A stretch of 64,000 nucleotides of DNA from Acheta domesticus (GCA_031308135.1 JAHLJT010009436.1:120753608-120817607); one strand, 5' to 3'; shown: positions 11,701-23,820, counted from the stretch's first letter. Program-made: numbers and translations. Notes: generated by a model not told the origin, from the sequence alone.

Positions 11701-12765
11701 CTTGGCTTTAATCATCTCTTTCTATCTTTTCCTTCTTTTTGCTACCATTTCCATCTCTTCAAATTCTTTACAACCTCGCAATCACTATTTCTATAATTTT
11801 CAACTTCTCATGTCTCTACAAACAGCTAGCCACTGTCAGTGAACGAATGTATCTCTAAAAATAATTTTTTCATTGACAGTTCTCATTAATCCCGAAATTC
11901 GGAAAATATGATAATCGAGCTTAATTGACAGTGTAGACGCTTCTTAAATAAATACGGTAAAATCTTGTCATATTGAATCAACGAACACACAAAAACAAAG
12001 GTTTTGTTCGATGCATAATTTGGCAAAAAAAAGCCATTAAATCACTTACTTAGAATCAAATCAATACGAGAAACATTTCAACAATTAATTAGAGCTTCTC
12101 AACTTTATTTCATTTTCTGTCAGTGATATGCCTAGAAATCCATTGTTCTTACATTTTGTTTCTTTCCGATAATAGATCAAGCGATTTTCTGCAATTTGTA
12201 TCCTTCATTTCCAGTGTCAGAAATGAGCTTTCAGAATATTTAGTATCTCCGCACCTGTCGCGTGCCTGCGAGATCACTTCAGTAAAAAATGATGTGGCTC
12301 GTGCCTGACAGCTAATCACAAAACAAGTGCGCTATGCAATGCCATGCGGCTCTTTATTTGGAACACTACTGATTAAGCGTGCCTAAATGTACAGTCGTTT
12401 TGGACATTTGGGTGATTTATTCCTGCCGTTATGCCCAGTGCAATGGTCACGTTGTCCAGAACAGATATTCATATCTTCGTTTTACATCATTTTGACGTAC
12501 CAGTAATCCTCTATCGCCAACTTCACAAAGCAATGCATTCAGATAATTGTGGATAATTTAAGAGCTCTCTCGTGATTACAGAAAATAATCAATAATTCTG
12601 CGTAAAAATTATCTACTCGAAAACATGGTGCTCAAACCCAGACCCCAACTACAAGCCTTTTCAATCGAAACGAGCGAACTATTTTTAAAAATGTTCAAAT
12701 TCCATTCACAACGTAAAATATATGTATAACAAATGTATAATAAATGTATAATATATGTATAACAA
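11701..12765. other. AT-rich stretch
   Basis: AT-rich, with a short pyrimidine-rich run at the left end (about 11710-11820). A run of TGTATAA words at 12720-12765 lies just before the next repeat locus. No gene or named element. Confidence 0.55.
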
Positions 12766-13560
12766 AGTTGTGTTAGTTACGCTATTTATAACTAAAGAAC
12801 AATTGAACCAATTTTAATTATCTCTGTTTTGTAGGATTCATCTCCGTCCCGAATAGCAGAATCACTAATAAAATATAAAATATGGTACTACATGGAGCTG
12901 AAGAATAAAATACTAGATATTCATGCAAATGCAACCCACTACACAGTTCGAATCTATATCGTGAATAACTCCTAAACGAAACGTTTTATATCATTAAATA
13001 TTAACATTTTTTTAGGCAAAAGGCCTCAAGGAAATGTTTTTCACGCCGTAATCTAAATGATGAGATCTTTTTGAACATTCTATTACATTTTTGATGCTCC
13101 GGCGCTTCTCAATATTACCCCACCTGCTCAAAGACGTGCAGAATCTAATAAAACAAAGGCGGGTTAATTAAACTATTTATAACTCAAGAATGACAGGACC
13201 AATTTTAATTATCTCCGATTTGTTGGAATTCATTTCCACCCAGAATAGCAGAATAAGTTATGCTAAATTCTATTAAAATATCGGAAAAATTCACGAAAAA
13301 AATTATACAGAATATTAATGAAATATTTTCAAAAAAACAATGTTTGTTGGTTCGTGCTTAATGCGCTGCCATATCGTGCATCCGATTGTGATAAAACTTT
13401 GTCATCCTATTGTTTGCCCTTGCGGGAAGAACATAGGCATAGTACAATTATTGTAACTCCACTAGATGGCGCTACAGCACAAGATGGCGCTTCAGTTAAA
13501 TGCAATTCCCAATTCAAGTGAGCTTCACTGTTGCTGGGCGATGCCGTGTGCCGTGGGACG
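12766..13560 (+). repeat. dispersed repeat family, two tandem diverged units (R2)
   Basis: The block starting CTATTTATAACT at 12782-12872 recurs at 13173-13255, an offset of 391 bases. Both share the exact run ACCAATTTTAATTATCTC and the word GAATAGCAGAAT. Unit 1 continues into sequence colinear with copy R1 (12924-13145). Unit 2 contains the TGTAACTCCACTAGATGGCGCTAC segment that R1 also carries. This points to an ancestral unit of roughly 390-400 bp present at least three times in the window. There is no coding capacity; the class (non-autonomous transposon or dispersed satellite monomer) is unresolved. Confidence 0.8.
13459..13475 (+). promoter_or_regulatory. strong CTCF-like motif inside repeat R2
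   Basis: CCACTAGATGGCGCTAC matches the CTCF consensus CCASYAGRKGGCRS at every core position. A second partial match, AAGATGGCGCT, follows at 13481-13491. Both lie in unit 2 of the repeat, at the position corresponding to the weaker motif in copy R1, so the site appears to have come with the repeat. Confidence 0.5.
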
Positions 13561-14140
13561 AGAGACGAGGTCAAGGAGAATAGGAGGAGCAGGCGGCGCA
13601 AGTGGATGAGAGGAAAGGAAAAAAGAGAAGAGGGACAAAGAGAGAGGGATACAGGGAGAGGGAGAAAATGAGAAAGGGAAAGAGAGAGGGAAAATAGAGA
13701 AAGAGAAGGAAAATAGAGAAGGAGAAAGAAAATAGAGGGAAAATAGAAAAAGAAAAGGAAAATAAGAGGGTAAATAGAGAAAGAGAAGGAAAATAGAGGG
13801 GAAATAGAGAAAGAGAAGGAAAATAATGGAAAAATAGGGCTACAGGGAAAACAGAGAGTGGGGGAAAAAGAGAGAGGGAAAACAGCGGAAAAGAAAGAGG
13901 GAAACAGAGAGTCACAGAGTGGGGGGAAAGAGACACAGAGGGAAGAAGATACACAGAAGGGAAGAAGAGACACGGAGGGGAAAAGAGAGACAGATGAATA
14001 AAGAGAGATAGAGTGGGGAAAATGAGAGGAAAATTAAAGACAGGGGGGAAAAGACAGAGGGGGGAAAGACAGAGGAGGAAAGAGCGACAGGAGAAAAAAG
14101 AGAGAGTAGGGAAAGAAAGAGAGGGGTAGAGGAATATTTC
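13561..14140 (+). repeat. 0.58-kb polypurine GA tract
   Basis: The plus strand is almost entirely A and G: 53 of the 60 bases at 13861-13920 are purines by hand count. GAGAGG, GGAAAATAGAG and GGGGGAAAAGAGA words recur with irregular phase. The mirror-symmetric homopurine composition is of the kind that can form triplex (H-) DNA, and GAGAG is the core site of GAGA factor in flies. The minus-strand frames of 77 to 188 codons are Ser/Leu/Phe-rich translations of the tract and are not genes. Confidence 0.92.
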
Positions 14141-14175
14141 CTCAATTATTTCTTCTGCGCGAGCAACGGGCTAGA

Positions 14176-14402
14176 ATATATATATATATATACATATATA
14201 TATACATATATATATACATATATACATATATATATACATATATATATACATATATATACATATATATACATATATATACATATATATATACATATATATA
14301 TACATATATATACATATATATACATATATATATACATATATATACATATATATACATATATACATATATACATATACATACATATATACATATATATATA
14401 TT
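14176..14402. repeat. TA/CATA microsatellite, about 225 bp
   Basis: Alternating (TA)n runs interrupted at 6- to 12-base intervals by a C, giving CATATATA-type units throughout. Three minus-strand frames read as endless Tyr-Ile-Cys/Met-Tyr repeats and are artefacts. The tract is self-complementary and likely prone to cruciform formation. Confidence 0.97.
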
Positions 14403-14435
14403 TGCTAATTTTTAATAAATAATTAAAAATTAGCA
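14403..14435. repeat. perfect 14-bp hairpin at end of microsatellite
   Basis: TGCTAATTTTTAAT (14403-14416) and ATTAAAAATTAGCA (14422-14435) are exact reverse complements separated by a 5-base loop. The structure abuts the right edge of the TA microsatellite. Confidence 0.9.
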
Positions 14436-14989
14436 CATTTCACTAATTGCAATGTATAATGAGTCTCACGACAAAAATCAGAAAACAACAGATATTCTTC
14501 TCTTTCCAAACAAACACTCATTTACAAGAAAATTCCATTATTTATCAAGTGTTCACATAATCTTAAATTACAATTACTTTTTCTCTGTTTTCAGATTCAG
14601 GCTAAATGAATGCACAAACAAAACACCGGCAAACAACGATTTAGGTACAATGGCTATGATAACCTCCAACATAGGCTATTTTAATCGATATAAACGGACG
14701 TGTTTATCGACAAAACAAATGCTAAAATTACATAGTTGAAGCTCAGAACTGAAGGCTTATTTTCCGCAACCTTGCGCAATTTCGTGCCCATTTCGAATCA
14801 ATTTCCGCCAGTTTTAACATCTACGGATATACCACAAAATGCTTAACATTTCATATATAGTTCACTTTTCCACATACGGATCGCCCACACTTCCGGCCAA
14901 ACTAACAATGAGGCCATACGCACCCGACGCACATGACTCGAAGCCAGCCAGCTGAGCGTGAAAATTTCACGAAAAACACTGCACCGTGC
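14436..14989. other. AT-rich stretch
   Basis: AT-rich, grading into mixed composition near 14880. A plus-strand frame of 95 codons (14452-14739) has no recognisable domain. CGTGAAAATTTCACG near 14957 is nearly palindromic. Confidence 0.5.
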
Positions 14990-15420
14990 TAGTGATCCGT
15001 CCATTTTACACGGAGCGTTTAAACCTTCAGGGGCCACCGGAGAGTATGTTTGCGGTGGAGACGGTTGCCCGTCCCCTACACGCCGCCTCTCTTCCCCTTC
15101 GCCGGCGATCACCTCCCGCCCCTCCCCGCGCCCGCTCGAAGCCGAAGTTGCTCACCCCGCCGCTCCCACGTCCGGAGCTCGGCCTCTGCGTCCCGCAGCC
15201 CGCGAGCGCGCTCGCCCGCCCAAGTTTTTCTTGGTTTGCGCAGTTTGTGTTCCTGGGACATCAATTAACCGCGGGGCTAGTGTGGAGGCGCTTGCGTCAG
15301 CAAACAACCACTCCCTACGCTGCTGCTGGAGCCGCTGCGGCCCGTGCCGCCCGCGCCGCCATTGCCGCCGCTATAACCGATCCTGCTTCGCGTGCTCGGC
15401 GCAAATGAAGATGTCCGCTG
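14990..15420. other. GC-rich CpG block 7
   Basis: GC-rich with dense CpG and C-rich runs on the plus strand. Plus-strand frames of 72, 140 and 158 codons overlap in all three phases, so none can be preferred. GCTGCTGGAGCCGCTGCGG and CCGCGCCGCCATTGCCGCC words near 15320-15370 resemble triplet-expanded sequence. Possible CpG-island promoter. Confidence 0.5.
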
Positions 15421-16080
15421 GTCGAAAACACTGACTTAATCATTGTCCTTATTTATCTAGAAGTCTGGGGCATACTTCTGAGAAACTAGAAGCACCATAT
15501 CGAGCATGTACGTACAGTAACATTCACCTACAATATTCACAACTCTTATCCACTAATTCCTTTCAAAGAAAATGCATTAAAGATGAAGAATCACATTACA
15601 GAAAACAAAATTCATTCGATAGTGACTATGTCGCCAAAAATGCCACGTACTAACAAACACACCGTTTTATTTTAGTTTGTCATAACAGGTTGAATAAATA
15701 TTCTACGCAGTGTGCTACGTAGAATACTGAACATAAACATTTTTACTTGAAGAGAGTGTACAATTTAAATAAGTTGGAGTTTAAAAACCTCGTGGAAAGA
15801 TTAGAACTATAGAAAAGTACTAATATCGGTATAAGTCTCGAAGGCAATGTCAGGTATTCGAAACTACCATGGGGTGTAGTTTGTCATGTTATGACGCCAT
15901 CCGAAACCGCACCGGCAACTTTTTTTCCCAACGAATTCAAGAGAATGTTCAAAACGTTAGAGCAGGTCTCGATGAACACTCTATAGCCGACAGCTTCTGC
16001 ACCTTACCGTCATGTTCCCAATTTCCTCGTTTATTCTCACACAAGTATTCCGATCCCGTGGCGAAAGAGAAGTAAGAATT
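15421..16080. other. AT-rich stretch
   Basis: AT-rich. ACGCAGTGTGCTACGTAGAATACTG near 15705 contains a short palindrome (CTACGTAG). A 68-codon plus-strand frame at 15869-16075 has no recognised motif. Confidence 0.5.
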
Positions 16081-16745
16081 ATCATTTCCGCATTTGGAAC
16101 ACGAGAGAGCATATGGGTCGCTAAACGAAACGACACAAAGGACCGTACGTGGAATGGAACGAAATTATCCACGTGACCTCTAAAAGGCAACACCGTGGCC
16201 CAAGGTTTTGGGAGCTAAATGGAAAAACACGTCGCCCACGCAGAAAAGATCGTTTCCGCCCTTTCGCGAGAGAACGAAATGAAACGGCAGCAGTGTCGAG
16301 GCAGGGACCGCTCGAAATAAGGGGGACCTCATGTGATTACCGGGCACCGATTTACTTTGAAGCAGCACGTTTATGGGCAGTTGGGAATGGCGCTTATCAA
16401 CAGGCACGAAACTAGCGAGAAATTTAGACGCGCGTGCGGAACGCTGTGGCTGCCGTTCCAGCAGCCGATTCCGAGAACAAGTCTTAATTAAACCCACAAT
16501 ATCCGCCCACGAACGGACTATCCGGCCTCACGGCAACGCTTTGTGAGGGATGAGGTTGGAGACACAAGGACCTTCACGAAGTAAACGATCAGGTGAAGCG
16601 TGGAAGCGGATGCTCCCCCTCTGGATGCAAACACTTCCACGAGCTCCCGTCAACTACGCGGAAACTTTGGTTAAGGATCAAAAGGGTCGGTGTCAGGTTC
16701 CGTTCGCTGTTTTGACGAAAGATTGGAAAACGCTTTTTCAGGAAT
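16081..16745. promoter_or_regulatory. candidate regulatory segment of mixed composition
   Basis: Non-repetitive, moderately GC-rich DNA with CpG and many classic factor-site words: an E-box CCACGTGA at 16169-16176, a Hox/Caudal-like GTTTATGGG at 16370, a GATA-type CTTATCA at 16392 and TTAATTAAAC at 16485. Such a mixture, without simple sequence, is typical of developmental enhancers. The individual words are common by chance, so this is a suggestion. Frames of 66 to 105 codons occur on both strands without recognisable content. Confidence 0.25.
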
Positions 16746-19189
16746 ATTAATCGGTATAATCAAAACGCTTCTAAACGTTTAACCATCCTTCATTTTCACT
16801 AGAATTGCAATTTGAAATCACTTGAAAATATCATTAATATCAACTTAATAAATAACATGTTACAAGAGCATGTTTAATAGATATTACTTATGTTACCTTA
16901 CCGCTCTCGGGTGTAAGAACTAGTATGTTGCTAAGAAGTTCAGAAAAATGTGCTTTACACTAATATTTTCGCAGATAAGCCAAATTTCTCGTTCAGATAA
17001 GGTACAGATAAGGTACATTTTGGACCTCATTTTCCCCCCATCAATATTTTCATTGCAAATGAATTCTAATATTATTTTTCCAATATTTATTTATAAATGT
17101 TCCATTAGGTTGTTGAATAATGATGAGACAGTGTTTCCATTTACCCATAAATAAAATCATGCGAATGTTCTTTACGCACTGTGAAAAACGTTTGATTTAG
17201 CCATTTTTGCACATGTAGAACGGGGGTGCTTCGTGCTTTTTTCTTTTTACATTATCATTTCCGATTTGTTTCGTTCTCTTCCTTTCTATCCGATATAAAC
17301 AGATATTACCCATGTTCTTGTGCGCGAGCGGCATCCTGCTGTACCCGTTTGCTGTTTAGAGTTTTGAGGAATGGCGTCATAGCTCTCTCTTCATGTACTG
17401 ACAAATTTGGCTTTTCAGTTACCAATGACTCAGAGGGAATTTTCAATACGAAAATACTTTTGTCTGTCTTTATCTTCGTCTTTAGCATACGTCCAGAAGA
17501 CAGATGCTTTCAGTGCTGCAGTGCCAAGTACGTTATAGAAGGAGCACAGAAGTTCTAGTTGTTCTAGAGGTTTAGCTCTGGTTGATATACTGAAATACAA
17601 ACAAGTCATTTAATCCAGATGAAGGCCACCACAACTTGAAAAACTGACTCATTCATGCGTAAAGAGAAAGAAAGAATATCGGTCTTTTGCTTCACGGTGT
17701 ACTAAAGGGAAACCCTAAGAGGAAACATATATTTGCAGCAAGAATGAGTACTATATTTCTTAGAGTTACAATTTTTATGTGAATTAAAGAATAATATTAC
17801 GTTATAAAAATCTATTGCTCAGATAATAAAAAAGTAAACAAAAAGTAGCATGTATTGGGTACAAAATATATCACCTTAGGCCTCTAAGGTACAAATGAAA
17901 TAACTACAAAAGAAAATGTATCCTCTCACAAAACCGTGGAAAACCCTTCCTAGGAAACGCAAAGTCTGAACGCAACTGTTGTTGATATCTGGTAAACCGA
18001 ACACGTGTGTATAACATTAATATTAACTGGCCAGTATGTACAGCAGAAACAAATTTTGTCATAACTACATCAATAATATAATCCCTAACAGCCACAAAGC
18101 TAAACCTAACAATGCATAGTAGAATATCAACATTTACACAAACTTCATTATTTATACAAACCGTGCACCACAAACATATCATACACTAAATAATTCACTC
18201 TTAACAACATATAAAGTGCAATATTTAAAATTAACGAGGCATTAAATAACACGTACACCAAATAATTTACGCGATTACACGCATTTACCGCAAGCATAAA
18301 AGGTAGCTCAACTGAGGTCGGAACGCAATAACATTATAATGAACGATAAGATTTTAAGGCAATAACAGGTACGAGAATCAAACGTACATTACATTTCCAG
18401 GTTAATAAAACATTGGGAAATCACCCTTCCCTTTAAAACAGCTCTTGAAAAGTAGCAGAGATATTCGTACGAGTTTCACACAATTAATTTTATTTCATAG
18501 AAATGTGCTCATCTATGGTACCACAATGATTGAAAAATTTCATAACAAAAGAAATCACACAACCAGGGTTCTAATATTCAAGTTTATATAAACGGTAATG
18601 CAGTTATGATTTCAGTACAAAGTAATAATCTCCATATTTATACCAGTTCCGACAGCAGTGAGACAAATAACTGACTTTTATTGGCAGCAACTATTTCAGA
18701 TAACTGATAATTACATACGACTGAGCATTGTGCAGTACCTCGCAACAGAAATTCACTGTAAAATTAGTCTATAAATAATCTGCGGGGATTAAAAGCTACA
18801 TTAAGCTGCCGTGTTTCGATGTAAATATTTTGTAATGAAAATGTGATTTACAGCTTCCGATATATTATTATTGTTGGAAATTTTAAATAATTTCGGTTCA
18901 TAATTCAACTTTCATGTCTTGTGGTCGAACCTTAATTCTAATACGAAATTTTACCCAGATATTTCATGGATTCATCTATTAAATGCACTTATTGATCCAC
19001 AAGAAAAATAGTTTTTTAAAAGGTGTATTTCTTAGTACGAATCAAGAATTACAAATATTTTATTATTCTGGAAACTGCATTTATTGTATGCTCTATGAAA
19101 ACAACTTCATCACATTTAATGTACTCCTAGAGTAGTGGCAGAATGGCCATTTATAATGTAACAGTTACTGAAAACAATATGAATACTTC
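16746..19189. other. 2.4-kb AT-rich stretch
   Basis: The longest early stretch with nothing recognisable. It contains short frames of 60 to 110 codons around 16948-18182 with no domain, and none of 60 codons between 18183 and 19189. No tandem repeat or inverted repeat stood out. Confidence 0.6.
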
Positions 19190-19720
19190 AAACCCGCAGG
19201 GGACAAGTGTTCATGTCTCCTCTGCAATGTTTCTCTTCTAATCACCGTCACCATTCATCATTAATCGCACCACTCTCACTCCCGCCATTACGATCGCAAT
19301 GTAACTTAATGACCCGATAGGACCATATACAGCTGCGTTGCCTTTCGAGCACCAGAAAAATGGAAAGAGAATCGTCTACTTGCAAAGACGAGCAAGAATC
19401 TCGCAACACTTCGCCGCGGAGCGACAGCGTGCCACGGCTGGGATCGACCTTTCAGGAAGTGGACCTATTGCTCGCGCTCGCCGCATAAGCAACAGCATAA
19501 GTGGCAATGATGCCAAATGTTGGAGAGAGCAAGAGGGAAACTCCCAGTTGCAGCATTTATGACAGCAACCCTAACAAGCACGTCGTTCAATGTACCTGCT
19601 AATAACACGCCCTGGGGACGCAGCCCACGCATATGTCAGCGTTGCCACACCACTCGTGGTACACGCCGCTGGATAACTAATGTTTGCCTAACTGAAACAT
19701 CCTCCCATCACTAGTTTTGA
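19190..19720. other. mixed-composition segment, unassigned
   Basis: Balanced composition with moderate CpG, flanked by AT-rich DNA. Two plus-strand frames (19338-19562, 74 codons; 19517-19714, 65 codons) overlap in different phases. The second contains a CxxC-like CQRC followed by a basic stretch, too little to assign. It could be an exon, enhancer or old repeat. Confidence 0.25.
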
Positions 19721-20389
19721 TGTATACATTACGAAAAATTACATGCAAGATTGTTGAAAATACAGCCTTTAAAAGGATGTGGGTGAATAAAATGCCTTAA
19801 ACTACACGTATTGCGTTGAGTGTACTGTGTAAGCGCTAGGATTGAAAATAACTTGAAGAACAAACATTAGAAATAGTATGCAACATTGTGAACCTACGTT
19901 CGAGACACGTTGATCTAGTGAAATTATTTGGGATATAATAATATAATTTTTTATTTGAAAATAGAGTGTTTCTATTGCTAGTGTATATTAAATTATAAAT
20001 GTCCGAGACCTTGAGACGCACGCGTCATGTATCGCCGACCTGATGACAAGTTCTCAATGAGGGGAAACTGCCCCTGACGCAACTGCACCAGAAGTCATTT
20101 CCCCTGTCGCTGAGTAACGCCCATCCCCTCCTGCACCCAAAGCAGCTCGCGTGCGAATTTCTGGGATCACGAGCCGGCATCGGCTCGGGCAGGCTCACGG
20201 AGCCACCGAGTTAAGCAGAGCTGATCTAGACAATACAGAATTGCTCTCTTTAACACTGCTCAATAAAAACGTAACTCTTGGAAAAAATGAACAAAAATAA
20301 AAACAATTAAATAAACCAATCAGAACGCTTACCTCCTTTTACATTCACGAAATTTGAATACAAATAAAAACATTTCTATACTTTCTCTG
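19721..20389. other. AT-rich stretch with a GC-richer centre
   Basis: AT-rich at both ends. The centre (about 20010-20230) has balanced composition, with GAGCCGGCATCGGCTC at 20171-20186 forming a near-perfect palindrome. No gene or named repeat. Confidence 0.45.
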
Positions 20390-22165
20390 CGGATCTAGTG
20401 AACACGAAATTCCAGCCTGGGATGAACGCAACCCTCCGCAATAGACTTCCACGATTACGGGCACCGCGAATTACATGCACAAAATGGGCAAGGATTACGA
20501 GTTTTAGTTCCCTGCGCTTCGAGTGAGGGTAAGAAACGTCCATAAAACGAGGATTACTTCCAGTCGATATAGAGAAATCCTCAGGGCATATCGTGTAATT
20601 GGGCAGAGCGGAAGACGGCGCGGGGAAGGTCGCGAGCAATCTTCAGCACGCCGTACCTCACGGGACTAACAAGGCGCTGGGGATCGGCGAAGGAACGGCG
20701 GCGGTGGCGGCGGCCGCAGCAGCGCAGCGGGGCGAATCCGGCAGCAAAGCACGCGAAAAATACCGGAGACGCTCCGTGTTATTCAAATGCGGCCTCGACG
20801 GTTAACGCGGGGCGGGCGCCATCTTAGAGGAGCATCAAAATGGAAATCAGAAAACACGGCGTCGCCCTATCCCGTTTCGCTCCGCGGCCGTCCGACCCGC
20901 CCGCTCCCCTTCGCCCAGCGCTCACTACATCCCACGCTTGCCGCTCCCGCCCGTTTCCTCCCAGCTCACTCGCACGTCACGAAGCGTCGCAGTGCCAGTC
21001 TTGTCGACGTAGCCAGTTTCCTTACACCCGAAACACCTACAGCACACCCACCCAACCACCACCACCACTCCTCTTGGGCCCCACCCCCACCTTTCCCCAT
21101 CTCTCCATTTTTGGCCGCACGCGGGGAGCCCAATACACCGCAGGCCGTTTCGCGGGAGGAAAGTACCTAACGGCGCATAAGCCTGACAATGGCGCGAACG
21201 TCGGTAAGGAAAATTGCCTGGATGGGGCGCGGCGCCGGGGTGGCGAAACTCGGGAAACGCGAATGTTTGGCGCCCTCCGCCTCACGAGGGCGTCCGCAGC
21301 CACGAGGAAGGAGGACGGGGAATGGATGCGGCGAGAGGAGGACGAGGCCCGTTGCGCCACCAAAATCGAGAAGCGCCGACGCCAACGTTCCGCGTATTAT
21401 TACTTTAACTGCGGTACCTCATTAAATTAAATTTCTCCGCTGTTCCTTCGCTAAACAGGGAGCTAAGGAGCGTCGATGAAAGTAAAAGATCATTTTAAGA
21501 GAACTTCCCGCTGTATTAACGCGCTCCGACAACCGGTCTCGGCTGGCAGCGCGGCTTCGTGCGGCAGAGTCGGCGGGGCGCCGGCAAGTGAGCCATCGGC
21601 CGGGCGAAAGCCGCAGCTGCAGACCCCGCGCAGCGTCGGTACCCGCCGCTGCTGCTTCGAAGGATCGAGGTCGAGCTGGCGAAGGGCGAGGTGGCAGCAG
21701 GCTGCGCTGGCCGGAGGAACGCTCGACGGGGATATTCGCCTTGCGATAACAGGGCGAAGCGACCCCTTTAACCTCCTGCGCCGCAATCCCGAGTGCCCTC
21801 TCCCTACCTCCGACACGAGCGGGCGGCGGGCGGGCGGGGGGCGGAGGCGAGGTGGCGAGGAGGTGGACTGCGAGGTTGGGGTTAGGCGAGGACAGGAGGG
21901 CGTGAAAGGGGAGGAGAGGACAGGGCTGTGGGGAACGCCGTGACGCGTCGAGGTCTCGAGGGAGGCAGCAGAATTGCGTTGCCGCTGCCTCGGGCGACGT
22001 CGCCCCCGCGCCTCTCCTCGCGCCGTTCGCCACCCAAGCGCGCGCGCGTCGACGCCACGCCCCACGCCCCACCTTCCCGGCGGCGGCCAGCGCACTGGCA
22101 GTTGACTTATTTCCCCAGGTTCAACCGCGTCGCAGAGCACACAAGGGGTTGGCGGAGCAGGGATA
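20390..22165. other. GC-rich CpG block 8, the largest
   Basis: About 1.6 kb of CpG-rich DNA after a transition zone at 20390-20580. The part at 20880-21140 is pyrimidine-rich on the plus strand (CACCCACCCAACCACCACC words near 21045-21066). The part at 21540-22110 is purely GC-rich. Overlapping frames of 62 to 233 codons occur on both strands; all are Arg/Pro/Ala/Ser-rich with no recognised domain. A promoter-associated CpG island is plausible, but no core-promoter element decides a start. Confidence 0.55.
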
Positions 22166-22480
22166 AAACTCGCACAATGCTCGCAACGCAAGATGATGGA
22201 TACAACAGGTGACGCGACGAAAGTGGCATAGCAAGTAACAGATGCGTTGAAGCAGATAGGTAGGACAGTAAATGTAAAAGATACAAAGTTGCGTCAACAA
22301 TGGTATATGCTGGAGAGGTACGTGTCGAGAACATTGCTAGTGATGAGGATGACGAGGAATATGGAAAGAACGGCGTCAGCAAGAAACGCGTGAGAAAAGA
22401 GGATAATGTGACAAAAACATAGGCTAAGAGAAAAGGCAGGAATGCAGTTCGTCAGGAAAATGTTTTCTAGCAACGCAACA
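22166..22480 (+). other. purine-skewed tract right of CpG block 8
   Basis: A/G-rich on the plus strand (GATGAGGATGACGAGGAAT and GAGAAAAGAGG words) without a clean period. It begins as the GC-rich block ends, mirroring the arrangement at 2.17 and 32.5 kb. Confidence 0.55.
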
Positions 22481-23820
22481 ACTTGCCTTAATATGATATA
22501 GGACGTGGTGCACCTTTTTTTTTCCTTTCTGCTGACCCCGTGTGACACTCCCACCTGTTCTACATGCAAGGCGTAATTCTATTTTATATTCATCTACAAG
22601 ACGACGACTTGAAGTTTTCCTTGATTGACCTTAGGCATTCAATTTGAAATGTAGCAATTCTTTGCCAATGGAATTAATATTTATTTGCTTCCTCTCGGAA
22701 GTAGTTTGCAACACAAATGCAAATCATAGACCGTGAGTGATACTTACCTCGTAGCATGATCGCTATGAATACTTGAAAGCTTAACGAAAAGGTTTTAACG
22801 TAAGACTTACACAACAACAACAACAACAACAACAACCTAATATTTATTAAACATTGATGTAGCTGCTGCAAATCAATGTAACTAAAAACCATCTAAAAGA
22901 GCGCGTTAATTAGCATAAAGATCCCAACAAAAATGTAAAAGTGTGTGGATCAGGAAATTGAGCAATTAAGTAAAGGAAGTACACTTAAGGTCAGGTGAGT
23001 CGAGAACATCATTCAAATAACATTGAAAAAAGCAGAAAAGAAAATACGTGGTAACAGGGATGCTAGTAACATGTTGAGAATGGGCTTGTTGATGGCCACG
23101 GTTCCACAACGAATCATAAACTGACGTAATATATAGGAAGATAAATAACGTTGCAACTAAGAACGAAACATCGAGTCTCTCGGGATTTAAATAGCGAGTC
23201 GAAAGAAAAACATTTTACTTGTACAGCATTACTATATTTGATATAATAATTCAATATTTACGAAGTCATTGTTCAAGAATGTGGTGACAAAAAAACAAAA
23301 CAAATGGAGAACGAGTGAAAGAAATAAAGAAATATAACTAGAATCTAAATGACACGGAACCTGCCTCACCGCGCATACGTAAATTTTCATAGCATACGCA
23401 CTCACTTGTACACTTGTCCAACGTTCATTCAAACGAACGTGTTCCTAAAAAAAAAAGCATTTCGGTGCTTGGAACCGATTTGCTTTGTTTTAAAAATGTA
23501 ACTGTGACGAAGGTTGGTGAAGAGTAAAAACATACCCATGGGAATCTGATAAAAATCAACCGCAATTCTGTTGAATATTTATGAGCAGAGTCAAAACCAG
23601 AGAAAACATCATAACTTTCAGAATTAGTTCCGAAACGTATCTCTTGTTTAAAAAATGACAGAAAGAGAGTCAAATTTCACAATGTGGAGAAGTAACAAAA
23701 CCTAACGGCGAAAACGAAACCGCTTCATCATCAACGACGATGTAATGCATGGAGACAAAAATGTTGGTCCCTCGAGGTGCCAGCCTTTTTCCAATTAAGA
23801 AAAACAAATGCCACGACACT
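22481..23820. other. AT-rich stretch
   Basis: AT-rich apart from the (CAA)n run listed separately. It has an octamer word at 22717-22724. The minus-strand frames of 66 to 92 codons are not recognisable. Confidence 0.55.
22811..22836 (+). repeat. (CAA)n microsatellite
   Basis: About eight and a half uninterrupted CAA triplets. Short and perfect, so likely polymorphic. Confidence 0.95.

Noticed and set aside
13407..14436. Leu/Ser/Phe-rich and Tyr/Ile-rich minus-strand frames
   Set aside because: They are direct translations of the polypurine tract and the TA microsatellite.
21422..22191. 216- and 233-codon minus-strand frames
   Set aside because: Both cover the same CpG-rich DNA in different phases, with a 155-codon plus-strand frame as well. 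None has recognisable content.
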